Source: Anaerosporomusa subterranea (GTDB lineage Bacteria; Bacillota; Negativicutes; Sporomusales; Acetonemataceae). Taken from it: 64,000 bases of DNA. Within the stretch, counting starts at the first letter, position 1. The number at the start of each line of letters is the position of its first letter. The stretch lies in contig NZ_LSGP01000020.1 of NCBI RefSeq assembly GCF_001611555.1, forward strand, positions 280,001 to 344,000. The letters are read 5' to 3'. Under the pieces are notes generated by a model, which saw only the letters and a list, made by a program, of their open reading frames with translations, was not told the origin of the DNA and searched no databases. Made by a program: the position numbers and the translations under genes. Positions 44,041 through 52,822 of the stretch are shown here, one piece after another.

Positions 44041-44742
44041 TCACTTATCTACTTGCAGTGCCTCACCCGGTTTAGCCGGAACCCATAGGCTTTTTTGATA
44101 ACCGGCAAAGTCGGCTGGCGGCGTCCACGGTTGGCCGCAGTCATGCATGGTGACCAAATGGTTAATATGTGTCGCTTTGACTAGTTCTTTTATCCCGAGG
44201 TCGCGGTATTCTTCCAAGCGACTGTCTACCGGGAAGAAGGCTACATCAAACTTCTGGCCGTTTAAATATTGAAGTTCGCGGAAGAAGTCTGTTTTAGCTT
44301 GGGCAATATTCTCCGGTGTGTCTTCCTTCCAGTGCCACCAATTCAAATCGCCAGCATGGAAAATGCGCCAGCCATCGACTTCGACCAGAAAGGAACCGCC
44401 CTCATCAGTCGAACCGTAGGCGGTTATGTGCAAATCATCCAGGGTTATCGCCTCATAGGGAGCTAAATAGTGAACCTTAGCGTGATTCACCGTTGGCAGG
44501 CCACCCGCTGACCGGATATCGCTGTTTAGAATATAGGCGGCAGTTTGCTCTTTCCAGGCAGCAATGGCTGGATTAAAATGATCACCATGAGCATGGGATG
44601 CAAAGACATATAAAGGTTTGTCTGGGGTTAACGTAGCCGCCTGCGCCGGGTCGCGGTAGTAGTCAAAGACCAGTGTGTGCCGGGCGCTCTCCACGATAAA
44701 GCCGCTGTGATCTAAATATGTGATACGGATGGTATCATCCAT
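44041..44742 (-). CDS. MBL-fold metallohydrolase, UlaG-like
   Basis: A 233-residue metallo-beta-lactamase-fold protein. The metal motif is SHAHGDHF near residue 50, with further ligands in HAGDLNWWHW and the C-terminal THINHLVTMHD region. The short, single-domain form resembles UlaG/YtkL-type hydrolases. GGAGG precedes the start. It is monocistronic and convergent with the cyclic-di-GMP gene. The substrate is unknown. Confidence 0.85.
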   Translation of the reverse strand: MDDTIRITYLDHSGFIVESARHTLVFDYYRDPAQAATLTPDKPLYVFASHAHGDHFNPAIAAWKEQTAAYILNSDIRSAGGLPTVNHAKVHYLAPYEAITLDDLHITAYGSTDEGGSFLVEVDGWRIFHAGDLNWWHWKEDTPENIAQAKTDFFRELQYLNGQKFDVAFFPVDSRLEEYRDLGIKELVKATHINHLVTMHDCGQPWTPPADFAGYQKSLWVPAKPGEALQVDK

Positions 44743-45038
44743 GATAATCCTCCTTTTGTAGCCTGCTGGTTGTTAGCTTCTCGCCGTTTAGGGGAAATCC
44801 TGCTAGCCCTTCGTCAATCATCCTGTTTTAGACTAGGGTTATCCTTAACAACTATTTTTTTTGTTTTAGGAAGGAACCGGCAATCTAAAACCCGAATTGA
44901 ACTGAATAACGTGAAAATTTAGAACTGTTTTGTTGCAGTTGATAAAAACATCCTGTCTCCCGATAGGTAAGCTGAACTATCTTTGCAGGCGGGATTCCAG
45001 CGCTAAGAGTCTTAGAATTATGCGAAGGGAGAAATACT

Positions 45039-46223
45039 ATGGCATTAAAACTAGTAGCTATCGGAGTCAATGCTACTAACATTGAAGAAGTTAAAACCGT
45101 AGTTCTCGCGACAGTAGGAAATATGGCGGCCATTGAAACGGCAACACTGGAAACCTATAAGCAAAAAAGAGACGCTGACCTTTACATCTGTCTGGTTAAC
45201 CGCCAGCAGGAAGTAGCTGGTGTCTTTGGTACCGACAAAGTTGTCGGACTAGAATTGCTTCCGCCGACCGAGTACTTTATCAAAATTAGTCAAATCCCCG
45301 CTGGCGAAACCGTGGTAGTGTTCAATAACAGCATGGCGGGTACGGTGGTGTTATTGAATTATTTAAAACAGTTTAATTTGAATCATGTCCACTACGAAGT
45401 GGTTCCCTATGACGAATGGAGCCAACAGCAGGTTGCAGATAAACTTGCCACTGCTAAATACATCACCGGCGGGGTTGCCTATGTCGGTGAGGGCAAAACC
45501 TTATATACCCGTTTTTCCGGCTGTCTGCCCAAGGATGCTGTTATTGTCGCCAGTCCGCCCCGCATCGCCGCTTCGGATTCGATTAGTCGCTTAGCCAGTG
45601 TGTATTCAACTCTGGTGCATAACAAATCGTTGGAACGACTAACCGGGATATCCGGCCATCTCAAGCGCAAGACTGCCGAAATAGCAGCCCTGGCCAATAG
45701 TGTCGCCGAGACAATGGCGGCGTCGATTACAGACACAACCATGATTGCTCAAGAGATCAACGCCCAATTGCAGCAGCAAGTAGCAGAAATCAAAGCAACA
45801 GCGGCAGATACGACAAGCCTAACCGGTGCAGTGGAGAGCATCGGCGGCGTCACCGAGACCATTCAAAGTATCGCCTCACAGACCAACCTGCTGGCGCTGA
45901 ACGCCGCGATTGAAGCAGCGCGGGCCGGCGAGTCGGGCCGCGGCTTTGCAGTTGTCGCCCAGGAAGTGCGCAAACTTGCAGAGCAAAGCAATAACTCGAT
46001 TAAGGACATCCGCAAATCAATCACCGGCGTTCAGGAAATCGCCAAAAAAGTCGCGCCCGCGATGGAGAGAATAGTCAATAGAATTACCGGCATTGAGGAT
46101 AAGATGAGCAAGATATCGGTAGGCATAGCTAAGCAAGCGGCGCTAGTGGAAGATTTAGTGCGCGAACTGGATCAACTGAATGCAATGAGCGAGGAATTGT
46201 CGGCGGCGATTCGTCAGGAATAG
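45039..46223 (+). CDS. Soluble methyl-accepting chemotaxis-type protein
   Basis: A 394-residue protein with a normal MCP signalling hairpin ([36 protein letters not shown]) in about residues 230-390 but no membrane segment. The N-terminal 190 residues form an unfamiliar sensor. It includes [16 protein letters not shown] and a region [22 protein letters not shown]; part of it vaguely recalls the PrpR_N input domain, but this is not firm. GAAGGGAG precedes the start. It should act in the cytoplasm with CheA/CheW proteins encoded elsewhere. No chemotaxis genes are nearby. Confidence 0.85.
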   Translation: MALKLVAIGVNATNIEEVKTVVLATVGNMAAIETATLETYKQKRDADLYICLVNRQQEVAGVFGTDKVVGLELLPPTEYFIKISQIPAGETVVVFNNSMAGTVVLLNYLKQFNLNHVHYEVVPYDEWSQQQVADKLATAKYITGGVAYVGEGKTLYTRFSGCLPKDAVIVASPPRIAASDSISRLASVYSTLVHNKSLERLTGISGHLKRKTAEIAALANSVAETMAASITDTTMIAQEINAQLQQQVAEIKATAADTTSLTGAVESIGGVTETIQSIASQTNLLALNAAIEAARAGESGRGFAVVAQEVRKLAEQSNNSIKDIRKSITGVQEIAKKVAPAMERIVNRITGIEDKMSKISVGIAKQAALVEDLVRELDQLNAMSEELSAAIRQE

Positions 46224-46236
46224 TTATTAAAACTAT

Positions 46237-46596
46237 CTATTTACTGAACAAAGCCTTGATGATCTCGCCAATTGCTTTTGAATACAGAGTAATCGTTTCC
46301 AGTCCATCCCGCAGGTCGTCGACAGTGCCAGCAACCTCTGTTTGCCATGAATCTAGGGTATTATTGGCCATGTCTGCACTTTGCTTTAGCGAAAGCGTCA
46401 ATGCGTTAAGATTTGCCAGCAGACCTGGTAATTGGGCTAGAGATTGCTGGATCGCAGAATCTTGGGCGGAAAGGATACCCCGAATCCGGCAGAGGGTCTT
46501 GAACGCCTGGCTCAAAACCAGGATTAGATAGACGCCGACTGCTGCGGCTAACAGGAACAAGATGATCAGAGCAATATCAGACAGAGCAATGTACAA
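46237..46596 (-). CDS. DUF948-like small membrane protein
   Basis: A 119-residue protein with one N-terminal membrane helix (ALIILFLLAAAVGVYLILVLSQ) followed by a long predicted coiled coil, as in DUF948 proteins of Firmicutes. The start codon is TTG with AAGGGGA upstream. It lies downstream of the YtxH-like gene on the same strand, a pairing common in Firmicutes and often linked to general stress or envelope functions. A very strong hairpin lies between the two genes. Confidence 0.75.
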   Translation of the reverse strand: MYIALSDIALIILFLLAAAVGVYLILVLSQAFKTLCRIRGILSAQDSAIQQSLAQLPGLLANLNALTLSLKQSADMANNTLDSWQTEVAGTVDDLRDGLETITLYSKAIGEIIKALFSK

Positions 46597-46622
46597 TATA
46601 ATCCCCTTCTTTCATAGATGAT

Positions 46623-46662
46623 ATGCATAAGCGGCCGGGCGGTTGCCCGGCCGCTTATGCAT
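46623..46662. other. Very strong intercistronic hairpin
   Basis: Arms 46623-46640 and 46645-46662 pair over 18 bases (core AAGCGGCCGGGC) with a GGTT loop. There is no T-run on either side. It lies between the ytxH-like and DUF948-like genes, which are transcribed in the same direction, and may stabilise or attenuate the message. Confidence 0.8.
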
Positions 46663-46669
46663 GCCTTGA

Positions 46670-46981
46670 CTATTCTTTATCTGATACTTGGGTAGCAGCA
46701 GTCTCTAAATCCGCCGCTGTTATTTCTTTGCCTTCCTTTAGACATTTATTAACTTCTTCGAGTTTTGCTTTGCCTAGCTCAGCAATTTCTTTCGCTTTCT
46801 CGGGAAATTTCGCTGCCGCGTTGGCGATATCTTCGCGTATTTCCTTACCTGATTTGGGGGCGAGTAAGACTCCGGCGGCTGCTCCGACCACGGCGCCAAC
46901 CGCTAGGCCTGCCAAAACCTTTTTGCGGGCCTTGTTTTCTCTCGCTTTTTTCGTTTTTTCAAGAATACCCATAATAGACAT
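46670..46981 (-). CDS. YtxH-domain protein
   Basis: A 103-residue protein of the YtxH family. A glycine- and alanine-rich hydrophobic segment (VLAGLAVGAVVGAAAGVLLAP, about residues 28-48) is followed by KSGKEIREDIAN and a charged helical tail, the usual pattern. The ATG at 46981 has GGAGG eight bases upstream; an open frame extends five codons further. It is the first of two genes with the DUF948-like protein. The role is probably envelope stress, by family association only. Confidence 0.85.
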   Translation of the reverse strand: MSIMGILEKTKKARENKARKKVLAGLAVGAVVGAAAGVLLAPKSGKEIREDIANAAAKFPEKAKEIAELGKAKLEEVNKCLKEGKEITAADLETAATQVSDKE

Positions 46982-47450
46982 TGCGGCCACCTCCATTCAT
47001 GATACTACTTCTTTCGACAAAAAATGTGAAAATCCTGGAAGATGTGAATGCTTTGGTCGAAAAAACGAAAAAATAGAGGAAAGATACTATTAAACTGCGT
47101 TATAGGACACAACAGACGTTAAACGCCTGCGCCAAGAGACGCTTTTTTCTTGTATTTAAATTTATTCCAGACCTTTAATTTTTAACTCATCGTTAATGCT
47201 AGGCAACTTTGAGTCAAGGCAGGAAAATTCGCTATTTAAGGGGAATATTGACAATATTGCTTCATTCAGCCCCAAACACAGCTAAGAGGTGTTTGTCCCG
47301 TAGCAGACATCTCGACTGAAAAAAGATAATCCTGTAGGGGAATTGTGATTGCCGTCAATTATCCGACCCAGAGAATATGCTATTCTTGTAGTAGAGATTG
47401 CAACCCGCTGTATTCACGGACTGACAATATTATTCTATGGAGGGATAACA
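46982..47450. other. Intergenic region upstream of ric
   Basis: About 470 bases between the divergent ytxH-like and ric genes. It contains a possible -35 TTGACA at about 47249, and AT-rich stretches, but no convincing full promoter, operator or gene was recognised. Confidence 0.4.
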
Positions 47451-48155
47451 ATGGATAAAAGATTTGATGGCACTGAAGCTATAGGAGCGATAGTAGCAGA
47501 CTTCCCGGGAGCGGCTGAAGTGTTCAAACACTATAAAATTGATTTTTGCTGCGGCGGCGATAGGCAACTGGTGGCAGTCATGCGAGAACAGGATCTGGAT
47601 GGGGCAGCAGTCCTTGCTGAACTTAATCAAGCCTATATTACCTGGAAGAGTACGGCTAAAGTTGAAACAGACTGGAATACCGCTGATTTTAGCAATTTGA
47701 TTGAGCATATTGTCAAAACCCACCATGCGTATTTAAAACAGGAATTGCCGGCTATTGGTGAGCTAACGACAAAGATTCTCCGTGTTCACGGCGCCAAACA
47801 TCGCGAGTTGTCCCAGGTTCACCGACTGTTTAATTTATTGAAAATGGAACTGGAACAGCATCTGATCAAGGAAGAGGAAGAACTGTTTCCCCAGATTATC
47901 CAGTACGCCGCTAATCCATCGTCCGAATTGCTGGCTTCAGTCGTAATTTTGATTGACACGATCGAAAGCGAGCACACTAATGCTGGTGACATCCTAAAAG
48001 AGCTTGATGCGTTGACCGGTCACTATGCTGCGCCTACTGACGGCTGCACGTCATACCGACTGACCTACCAAAAACTGCACGAGCTGGAGTCGGATTTGTT
48101 CCAACATATCCACCTGGAGAACAATATTTTGCATCCGCGCCTAAAAAATTTATAA
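47451..48155 (+). CDS. ric: Iron-sulfur cluster repair di-iron protein (Ric/ScdA/YtfE)
   Basis: A 234-residue Ric protein that repairs iron-sulfur clusters damaged by NO or oxidants. The N-terminal ScdA domain ends FKHYKIDFCCGGD, with the Cys33-Cys34 pair. The hemerythrin-like domain then supplies di-iron ligands in IVKTHHAYLKQELP, HRELSQVHRLF, EQHLIKEEEELFP, ESEHTNAGDIL and HIHLENNILHPRL. The open frame begins 34 codons earlier, but the ATG at 47451 with GGAGGG at good spacing gives the standard N terminus. It lies upstream of fprA in the same direction, consistent with a nitrosative and oxidative stress pair. Confidence 0.93.
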   Translation: MDKRFDGTEAIGAIVADFPGAAEVFKHYKIDFCCGGDRQLVAVMREQDLDGAAVLAELNQAYITWKSTAKVETDWNTADFSNLIEHIVKTHHAYLKQELPAIGELTTKILRVHGAKHRELSQVHRLFNLLKMELEQHLIKEEEELFPQIIQYAANPSSELLASVVILIDTIESEHTNAGDILKELDALTGHYAAPTDGCTSYRLTYQKLHELESDLFQHIHLENNILHPRLKNL

Positions 48156-48207
48156 GATCTTCTTGACGGAAACACTGACGCATAAAGCGAAAGTATAAGC
48201 GCCAAAA

Positions 48208-48371
48208 GATAGAAGCAAGGTTACGTTTTCCACAGAGGAAACGGAGGTCGCACAGAGGATACAGAGGTTTCATCCGTCGAGTTACACAGAGTGGGAAAAA
48301 TGTTTTATATGCAGCGTAATCACTCTGTGGGGTACCCTCTGTGTTACCTCTGTGTACTCTGCGGCAAAGTA
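48208..48371. repeat. CAGAG-type dispersed repeat between ric and fprA
   Basis: Starts AGAAGCAAGGTTACGTTTTCCACAGAGG, with CACAGAGGATACAGAGG units, then CACTCTGTGGGG, CCTCTGTGTTACCTCTGTGTA and CTCTGCGGCAAAG. Both arms are present. Confidence 0.85.
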
Positions 48372-48439
48372 GTCCAGTCCTCAAGAACTGTATCAGCGAC
48401 TTTACATACAATCAAATGAAAATATTGGGAGGATTCGAA

Positions 48440-49630
48440 ATGGCTTTTCAAATTAAACCTGGTGTCAATTGGGTTGGCAAAATCGATTGGGAACTGCGGC
48501 GGTTCCATGGCGAGGAGTATTCTACTCATCGCGGCTCGTCCTACAACTCTTATCTGATTCAAGATGAGAAAACGGTCCTCATCGACACGGTCTGGATACC
48601 GTTTGCCAAACAATTTGTGGACAATCTGGCGAAAACAATTGACCTCAAGAAAATCGACTACATAGTTGCCAACCATGGTGAGATTGATCACAGCGGTGCG
48701 CTGCCTGAACTGATGAAGCACATTCCTGATACACCAATTTATTGCACAGCTAATGCGGTGAAATCCCTTACAGGTCAGTATCATCAGGATTGGAACTTTA
48801 AAGTCGTCAAGACAGGCGATAAGCTCAATTTGGGTAGCAAAGAACTAATCTTTGTCGAAGCGCCGATGCTGCACTGGCCTGACAGTATGTTCTGTTATCT
48901 GACCGGCGACAACATCTTGTTCCCCAATGATGCCTTTGGGCAGCACTATGCCAGCTCGATGATGTACAACGACCTTGTCGACCAAGCAGAGCTCTATCAG
49001 GAATGTATCAAGTACTATGCCAACATTCTTACCCCCTTCAGCAAACTGGTTGATAAAAAGATCAAGGAAGTTGTCGGCTTTAACCTGCCGGTAGACATGA
49101 TTTGCCCTAGCCATGGCATTTTATGGCGGGATAATCCACTTCAAATTGTTGAACAGTACGCTAAATGGGCTAACGACTACCAGGAAAATCAAATCACAAT
49201 TATCTATGACACGATGTGGAACGGAACACGCCGCATGGCGGAGGAAATCGCCTGCGGGATTAAACAAGCTGACGCCGATGTTACTGTAAAAGTATTCAGC
49301 AGCTCACGCACCGACAAAAACGATATCATCACTGAAGTATTTAAATCAAAAGCGATTTTGGTCGGCGCGCCGACAGTGAATAAGACGGTCTTGTCATCCA
49401 TCGCTGCTATCATGGACGAAATCAAGGGTCTGGCCTTTAAAAACAAAAAAGCTGCTGCCTTTGGCACCTATGGATGGAGCGGCGAATCTGTAAAAGTCAT
49501 CAACGGTATGATCGGGGAAGCTGGCTTTGCCCTAGTCAACGAGGGACTGCGCGAGTTGTGGTACCCGGGCGACGAAGCAATCGCCAAGTGCCAGGAATTC
49601 GGCAAAGGGTTTGCTAAGGCAGTGAAGTAA
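48440..49630 (+). CDS. fprA: Flavodiiron protein (FprA-type)
   Basis: A 396-residue flavodiiron protein that reduces O2 to water or NO to N2O. The metallo-beta-lactamase domain has the di-iron motif NHGEIDHSG (His79, Glu81, Asp83, His84), and further ligands fall in the HWPDSMFCYL and PSHGILWR segments. A flavodoxin domain starts near residue 255 (ITIIYDTMWNGTRRMAEEIA). No rubredoxin domain is fused. The open frame extends 33 codons upstream through the repeat, but ATG at 48440 with GGGAGG is right for the family. Ric lies upstream. Confidence 0.94.
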   Translation: MAFQIKPGVNWVGKIDWELRRFHGEEYSTHRGSSYNSYLIQDEKTVLIDTVWIPFAKQFVDNLAKTIDLKKIDYIVANHGEIDHSGALPELMKHIPDTPIYCTANAVKSLTGQYHQDWNFKVVKTGDKLNLGSKELIFVEAPMLHWPDSMFCYLTGDNILFPNDAFGQHYASSMMYNDLVDQAELYQECIKYYANILTPFSKLVDKKIKEVVGFNLPVDMICPSHGILWRDNPLQIVEQYAKWANDYQENQITIIYDTMWNGTRRMAEEIACGIKQADADVTVKVFSSSRTDKNDIITEVFKSKAILVGAPTVNKTVLSSIAAIMDEIKGLAFKNKKAAAFGTYGWSGESVKVINGMIGEAGFALVNEGLRELWYPGDEAIAKCQEFGKGFAKAVK

Positions 49631-49759
49631 GCAGTCAAGGCAGAAAGCACGGAATTTTGGTCGGGGGCTAATTGGGAAAATAAACGGAAGACGACCTCAG
49701 TTTTCAATAAACGAATTCTGTTTGCTAACTCCTGCCTTTAAGTCCTGCGAAATGAGATT

Positions 49760-49820
49760 AACAGAGTATTTGCCACAATTTTTTTATTGTGACAGATACT
49801 CTGTTTTATTGTTTTTATTT
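49760..49820 (+). terminator. Terminator after fprA
   Basis: AACAGAGTAT (49760-49769) pairs with ATACTCTGTT (49796-49805), and inside CACAAT pairs with ATTGTG. A T-rich tail follows. Confidence 0.85.
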
Positions 49821-49838
49821 AATGAACAAATATTTTAC

Positions 49839-50040
49839 TATAATAATAGTCGCAAGATTCGATAATTACAGAAAGGAGGGTTTGGCTTAAGGTATCTCAT
49901 GAATGGAGATGCCCAATAGAAGGGGACTTTCGAGAAATTTTATGTAAATGTAAGGAGATGTCGCCAATGGTTTACTGATTATCAGTCTGATCCCTTTTAC
50001 CAAGGCAAAAATTAAAAATCAATTATTAGTAATGGGGCGA
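49839..50040 (+). promoter_or_regulatory. Promoter and leader of the first LarA-type gene
   Basis: TATAAT at 49839-49844 is a good -10; the -35 is weak. The following leader of about 190 bases has an early AGAAAGGAGGG without a gene of any length after it, a hairpin GGTATCTC/GAGATGCC near 49890, and a second unused AAGGAGATG near 49953. I cannot match it to a known riboswitch class. Confidence 0.45.
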
Positions 50041-50044
50041 TTTT

Positions 50045-51304
50045 ATGTTACCACAATTTATGCTTGTTCGGCAAAAATTTGAAGACTGTAGTATTAAAGA
50101 TATCTCATTGACAGTTATCAAAGAATTAGAGACATTTAAACTAAAAGAAAAACTGCCTCAGGGAGCAGTAGTTGGGATAACGGCAGGAAGTCGCGGGATT
50201 AACAATATTGTAACTATCTTAAAAACAGCTGTAAATTATTTAAAAGAGCAAGGGTTTAAACCGTGTATTCTTGCTGCTATGGGAAGCCATGGCGAGGGTA
50301 AAACGGAGGGGCAACTTGCAGTTCTAGAGAGTCTGGGAATTACCGAAGAATCTATGGGGGCACCCATCTTAGCGGGCAGTGAAACCATTGAGGTTGGCAA
50401 AACGTCTAATGGTCTATCTGCGTACATCAATAAGAATGTATATGAAACACAAGGCGTCATTGTTATTAACCGCATTAAGCCTCATACAGCGTTAACCGGT
50501 GAGATACAAAGCGGTTTGATAAAAAAGTGTGTGGTAGGTTTGGGTGGTCCGAGCGGCGCAAAGCAATTTCACAGTCTCGGTGTTTCCCAATTACCTTCAT
50601 CTATTCGTGAGATTGGCACTGTTTTGGTTAATAAATGTCCTATCATCGGTGGGCTGGGGATTGTGGAAAATGCCTATGAACGCACGGCTGTCATCAAGGC
50701 AATTAGGGCCGACAAATTTATTGAAGAAGAACCGGCACTGTTTCGGCAGGCATTGCAGTTAATGCCTCGGTTGCCTTTTGAGGAATGGGATGTTCTAGTT
50801 ATTGGTGAAATGGGCAAAAATTACAGCGGTACCGGCATGGACACCAATATCATTGGCAGATTTCGCGTTCAGGGTGAGCCTGAGCCTGAAAAACCGTTCA
50901 TCAGGCGAGTTGTCGTCCTTGACTTAGCTGAAGCGTCCCATGGCAATGGCAACGGCATTGGTCTTGCAGACTTAACAACTAGAAAATTAGTTAACAAAAT
51001 TGATTTTAAGGCCACTTACTTGAACGTTCTGACATCCACTTTTGTACCTCGCTGCTTTATTCCATTAACCTTTGATACAGAAAAAGAAAGCATTGAAAAT
51101 TCAATTGTCAGCTTGGGCAGATCAGATCCTGAAACACTTCGTATGGGCATTGTCCCTAACACACTTTATCTTGAATATGTTTTTCTATCAAAAGCATTTT
51201 CAGAGGAAGTCAAAAAGCGGGATGACCTTGAAGTTGTTGAGGACAATATCCAACTAGAATTCGATACAGACGGCAATCTGAAAAATATCAAATTTGGCCA
51301 CTAG
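50045..51304 (+). CDS. LarA-type (DUF2088, nickel-dependent racemase family) protein, paralogue 1
   Basis: A 419-residue member of the lactate-racemase LarA family. Segments matching the family are GSRGINN, AAMGSHGEG (a histidine near 80), NRIKPHTALTGEIQSGLIKK (histidine and candidate cofactor-linked lysine near 145-160) followed by a further histidine in AKQFHSLG, and NYSGTGMDTNIIGR. True LarA binds the nickel-pincer nucleotide made by LarB, LarC and LarE, which are not in this window. It probably racemises or epimerises a 2-hydroxy acid. It is AT-rich and is followed by a DASS transporter and an IlvD-like dehydratase. A second copy lies at 58614-59882. Confidence 0.85.
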   Translation: MLPQFMLVRQKFEDCSIKDISLTVIKELETFKLKEKLPQGAVVGITAGSRGINNIVTILKTAVNYLKEQGFKPCILAAMGSHGEGKTEGQLAVLESLGITEESMGAPILAGSETIEVGKTSNGLSAYINKNVYETQGVIVINRIKPHTALTGEIQSGLIKKCVVGLGGPSGAKQFHSLGVSQLPSSIREIGTVLVNKCPIIGGLGIVENAYERTAVIKAIRADKFIEEEPALFRQALQLMPRLPFEEWDVLVIGEMGKNYSGTGMDTNIIGRFRVQGEPEPEKPFIRRVVVLDLAEASHGNGNGIGLADLTTRKLVNKIDFKATYLNVLTSTFVPRCFIPLTFDTEKESIENSIVSLGRSDPETLRMGIVPNTLYLEYVFLSKAFSEEVKKRDDLEVVEDNIQLEFDTDGNLKNIKFGH

Positions 51305-51366
51305 AATAGATGCTGGTTAATCTTTCAATAGTATGAAGTTTACAATTAGCGTTAGGAGGCGTAATA

Positions 51367-52770
51367 ATGGGCAAGAATTTTCGTATTGCAGCAATCCTAA
51401 TAACTGGCCTTTCTCTCTGGTTCTCGCCTGTGCCAGCAGGCCTATCAGTAAAAGCATGGCATCTTTTTGCTATTGTTGCATCAACAATATTAGGTTATAT
51501 ATTACAACCTATTCCAATGGGAGCCATCGGCTTGACCAGTGTCGTTCTTTGTGTAATCACAAAAACAACGTCTCTCCCTGAAGCACTATCAGGATATAGC
51601 GATTCAACAATTTGGTTAGTTGTTTCAGCAATTCTATTTGCAAGAGGCTTCATTAATTCCGGTCTAGGAACCCGAATTGCTTATACGTTAGTAAAAGGGA
51701 TTGGTGGAAGTTCCTTAAAACTAGGTTATGCAATGCTAATTAGTGATTTAATTATCGCACCCGCAACTCCTTCAAATACGGCGCGTGCAGGAGGCATATT
51801 GTTCCCGATTGTACGGAGCTTGGCTTCTGCATTTGACTCAGAACCAAATCCTGAAACACGAAAAAAACTCGGAGCTTATTTAACCCAAACACTGTACCAA
51901 AGCGTGGTTGTCACCTCAATGATGTTTGTCACTGGGATAGCGTCAAACTCTTTGGCCGTGACGTTTGCTAAAAGAATCGCCAACGTGGAAATTTCTTGGT
52001 TTACCTGGGCTTTTGCCGCTAGTGTACCTGGCATAATTTGTTTAGCCTTTGTCCCAATTATTATGCACAAATTATATCCCCCTGAAATTCAAGAAACGGG
52101 AGACGCAAAACGCTTTGCTGCCAAGGAATTAGAAAAAATGGGACCCATGACCAAAAAAGAGAAGATCGTTACCTGTATTTTTATTGCAGCATTGGTATTA
52201 TGGGCCACCTCTTCATGGACAAATCTTTCTGCTACAATTGTTGCTATCTTAGCTGTAGTAGCGATGATATGGCTTGGTGCAATGTCATATAAAGACGCCG
52301 CAGGAGAATCGATGGCTTGGGATAATCTACTTTGGATGGGTACATTGATTGGGCTTGCTGGCTTATTAGAAAAATTTGGTTTTATCAAATGGTTTGCTAC
52401 TCTTGTTGGAAGTTCGATTGTCGGGGTTTCTTGGATTAGTGCTTTGTACGTTCTGGCAATAGTCTATATCGTATCACACTACTTTTTCGCAGGAACTTCT
52501 TCACATGTTACAGCAATGTACGGAGCTTTTTTAGCTGTCGCAATTTCTGCAGGTGCACCACCTTACTATGCAGCGCTAGTCTTAGGGTTTGCCAGTGTAA
52601 TTTGCGCAGGATTAACTCATTATGCTATGGGGCCATCTCCGGTATTATTCGCTCCTGGTTACGTTACCCAAGCAGAATGGTGGAGATTAGGTTTAATTTT
52701 TACTGTATTTAATGGAGTTATCTGGTTTGGTATTGGCCCATTCTGGTGGAAACTAATTGGTCTGTGGTAA
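51367..52770 (+). CDS. DASS/SLC13-family anion transporter
   Basis: A 467-residue permease with about 12 hydrophobic segments. It is homologous to the transporter at 24344-25843: both have the PPEMDEI/PPEIQETG loop, KKE or SEK stretch before an FxWxT helix, and the duplicated half-domain pattern. The substrate-site segment ATPSNTARAGGILFPIV near residue 140 is typical. GTTAGGAGG precedes the start. Lying between a LarA-type racemase and an IlvD/Edd dehydratase, it probably imports the hydroxy or sugar acid they use. It has no regulator beside it. Confidence 0.9.
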   Translation: MGKNFRIAAILITGLSLWFSPVPAGLSVKAWHLFAIVASTILGYILQPIPMGAIGLTSVVLCVITKTTSLPEALSGYSDSTIWLVVSAILFARGFINSGLGTRIAYTLVKGIGGSSLKLGYAMLISDLIIAPATPSNTARAGGILFPIVRSLASAFDSEPNPETRKKLGAYLTQTLYQSVVVTSMMFVTGIASNSLAVTFAKRIANVEISWFTWAFAASVPGIICLAFVPIIMHKLYPPEIQETGDAKRFAAKELEKMGPMTKKEKIVTCIFIAALVLWATSSWTNLSATIVAILAVVAMIWLGAMSYKDAAGESMAWDNLLWMGTLIGLAGLLEKFGFIKWFATLVGSSIVGVSWISALYVLAIVYIVSHYFFAGTSSHVTAMYGAFLAVAISAGAPPYYAALVLGFASVICAGLTHYAMGPSPVLFAPGYVTQAEWWRLGLIFTVFNGVIWFGIGPFWWKLIGLW

Positions 52771-52822
52771 TTAGTGATTCATCTTTGTTTTACACCTATT
52801 AATGATTTTAGGAGATGATAAA

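Noticed and set aside
44885-45038. Hairpin-forming leader ahead of the soluble chemoreceptor considered as a cyclic-di-GMP riboswitch
   Set aside because: A stem can be drawn (GATAG/CTATC with ATCC/GGAT), but the conserved core of cyclic-di-GMP-I or -II aptamers is not present.
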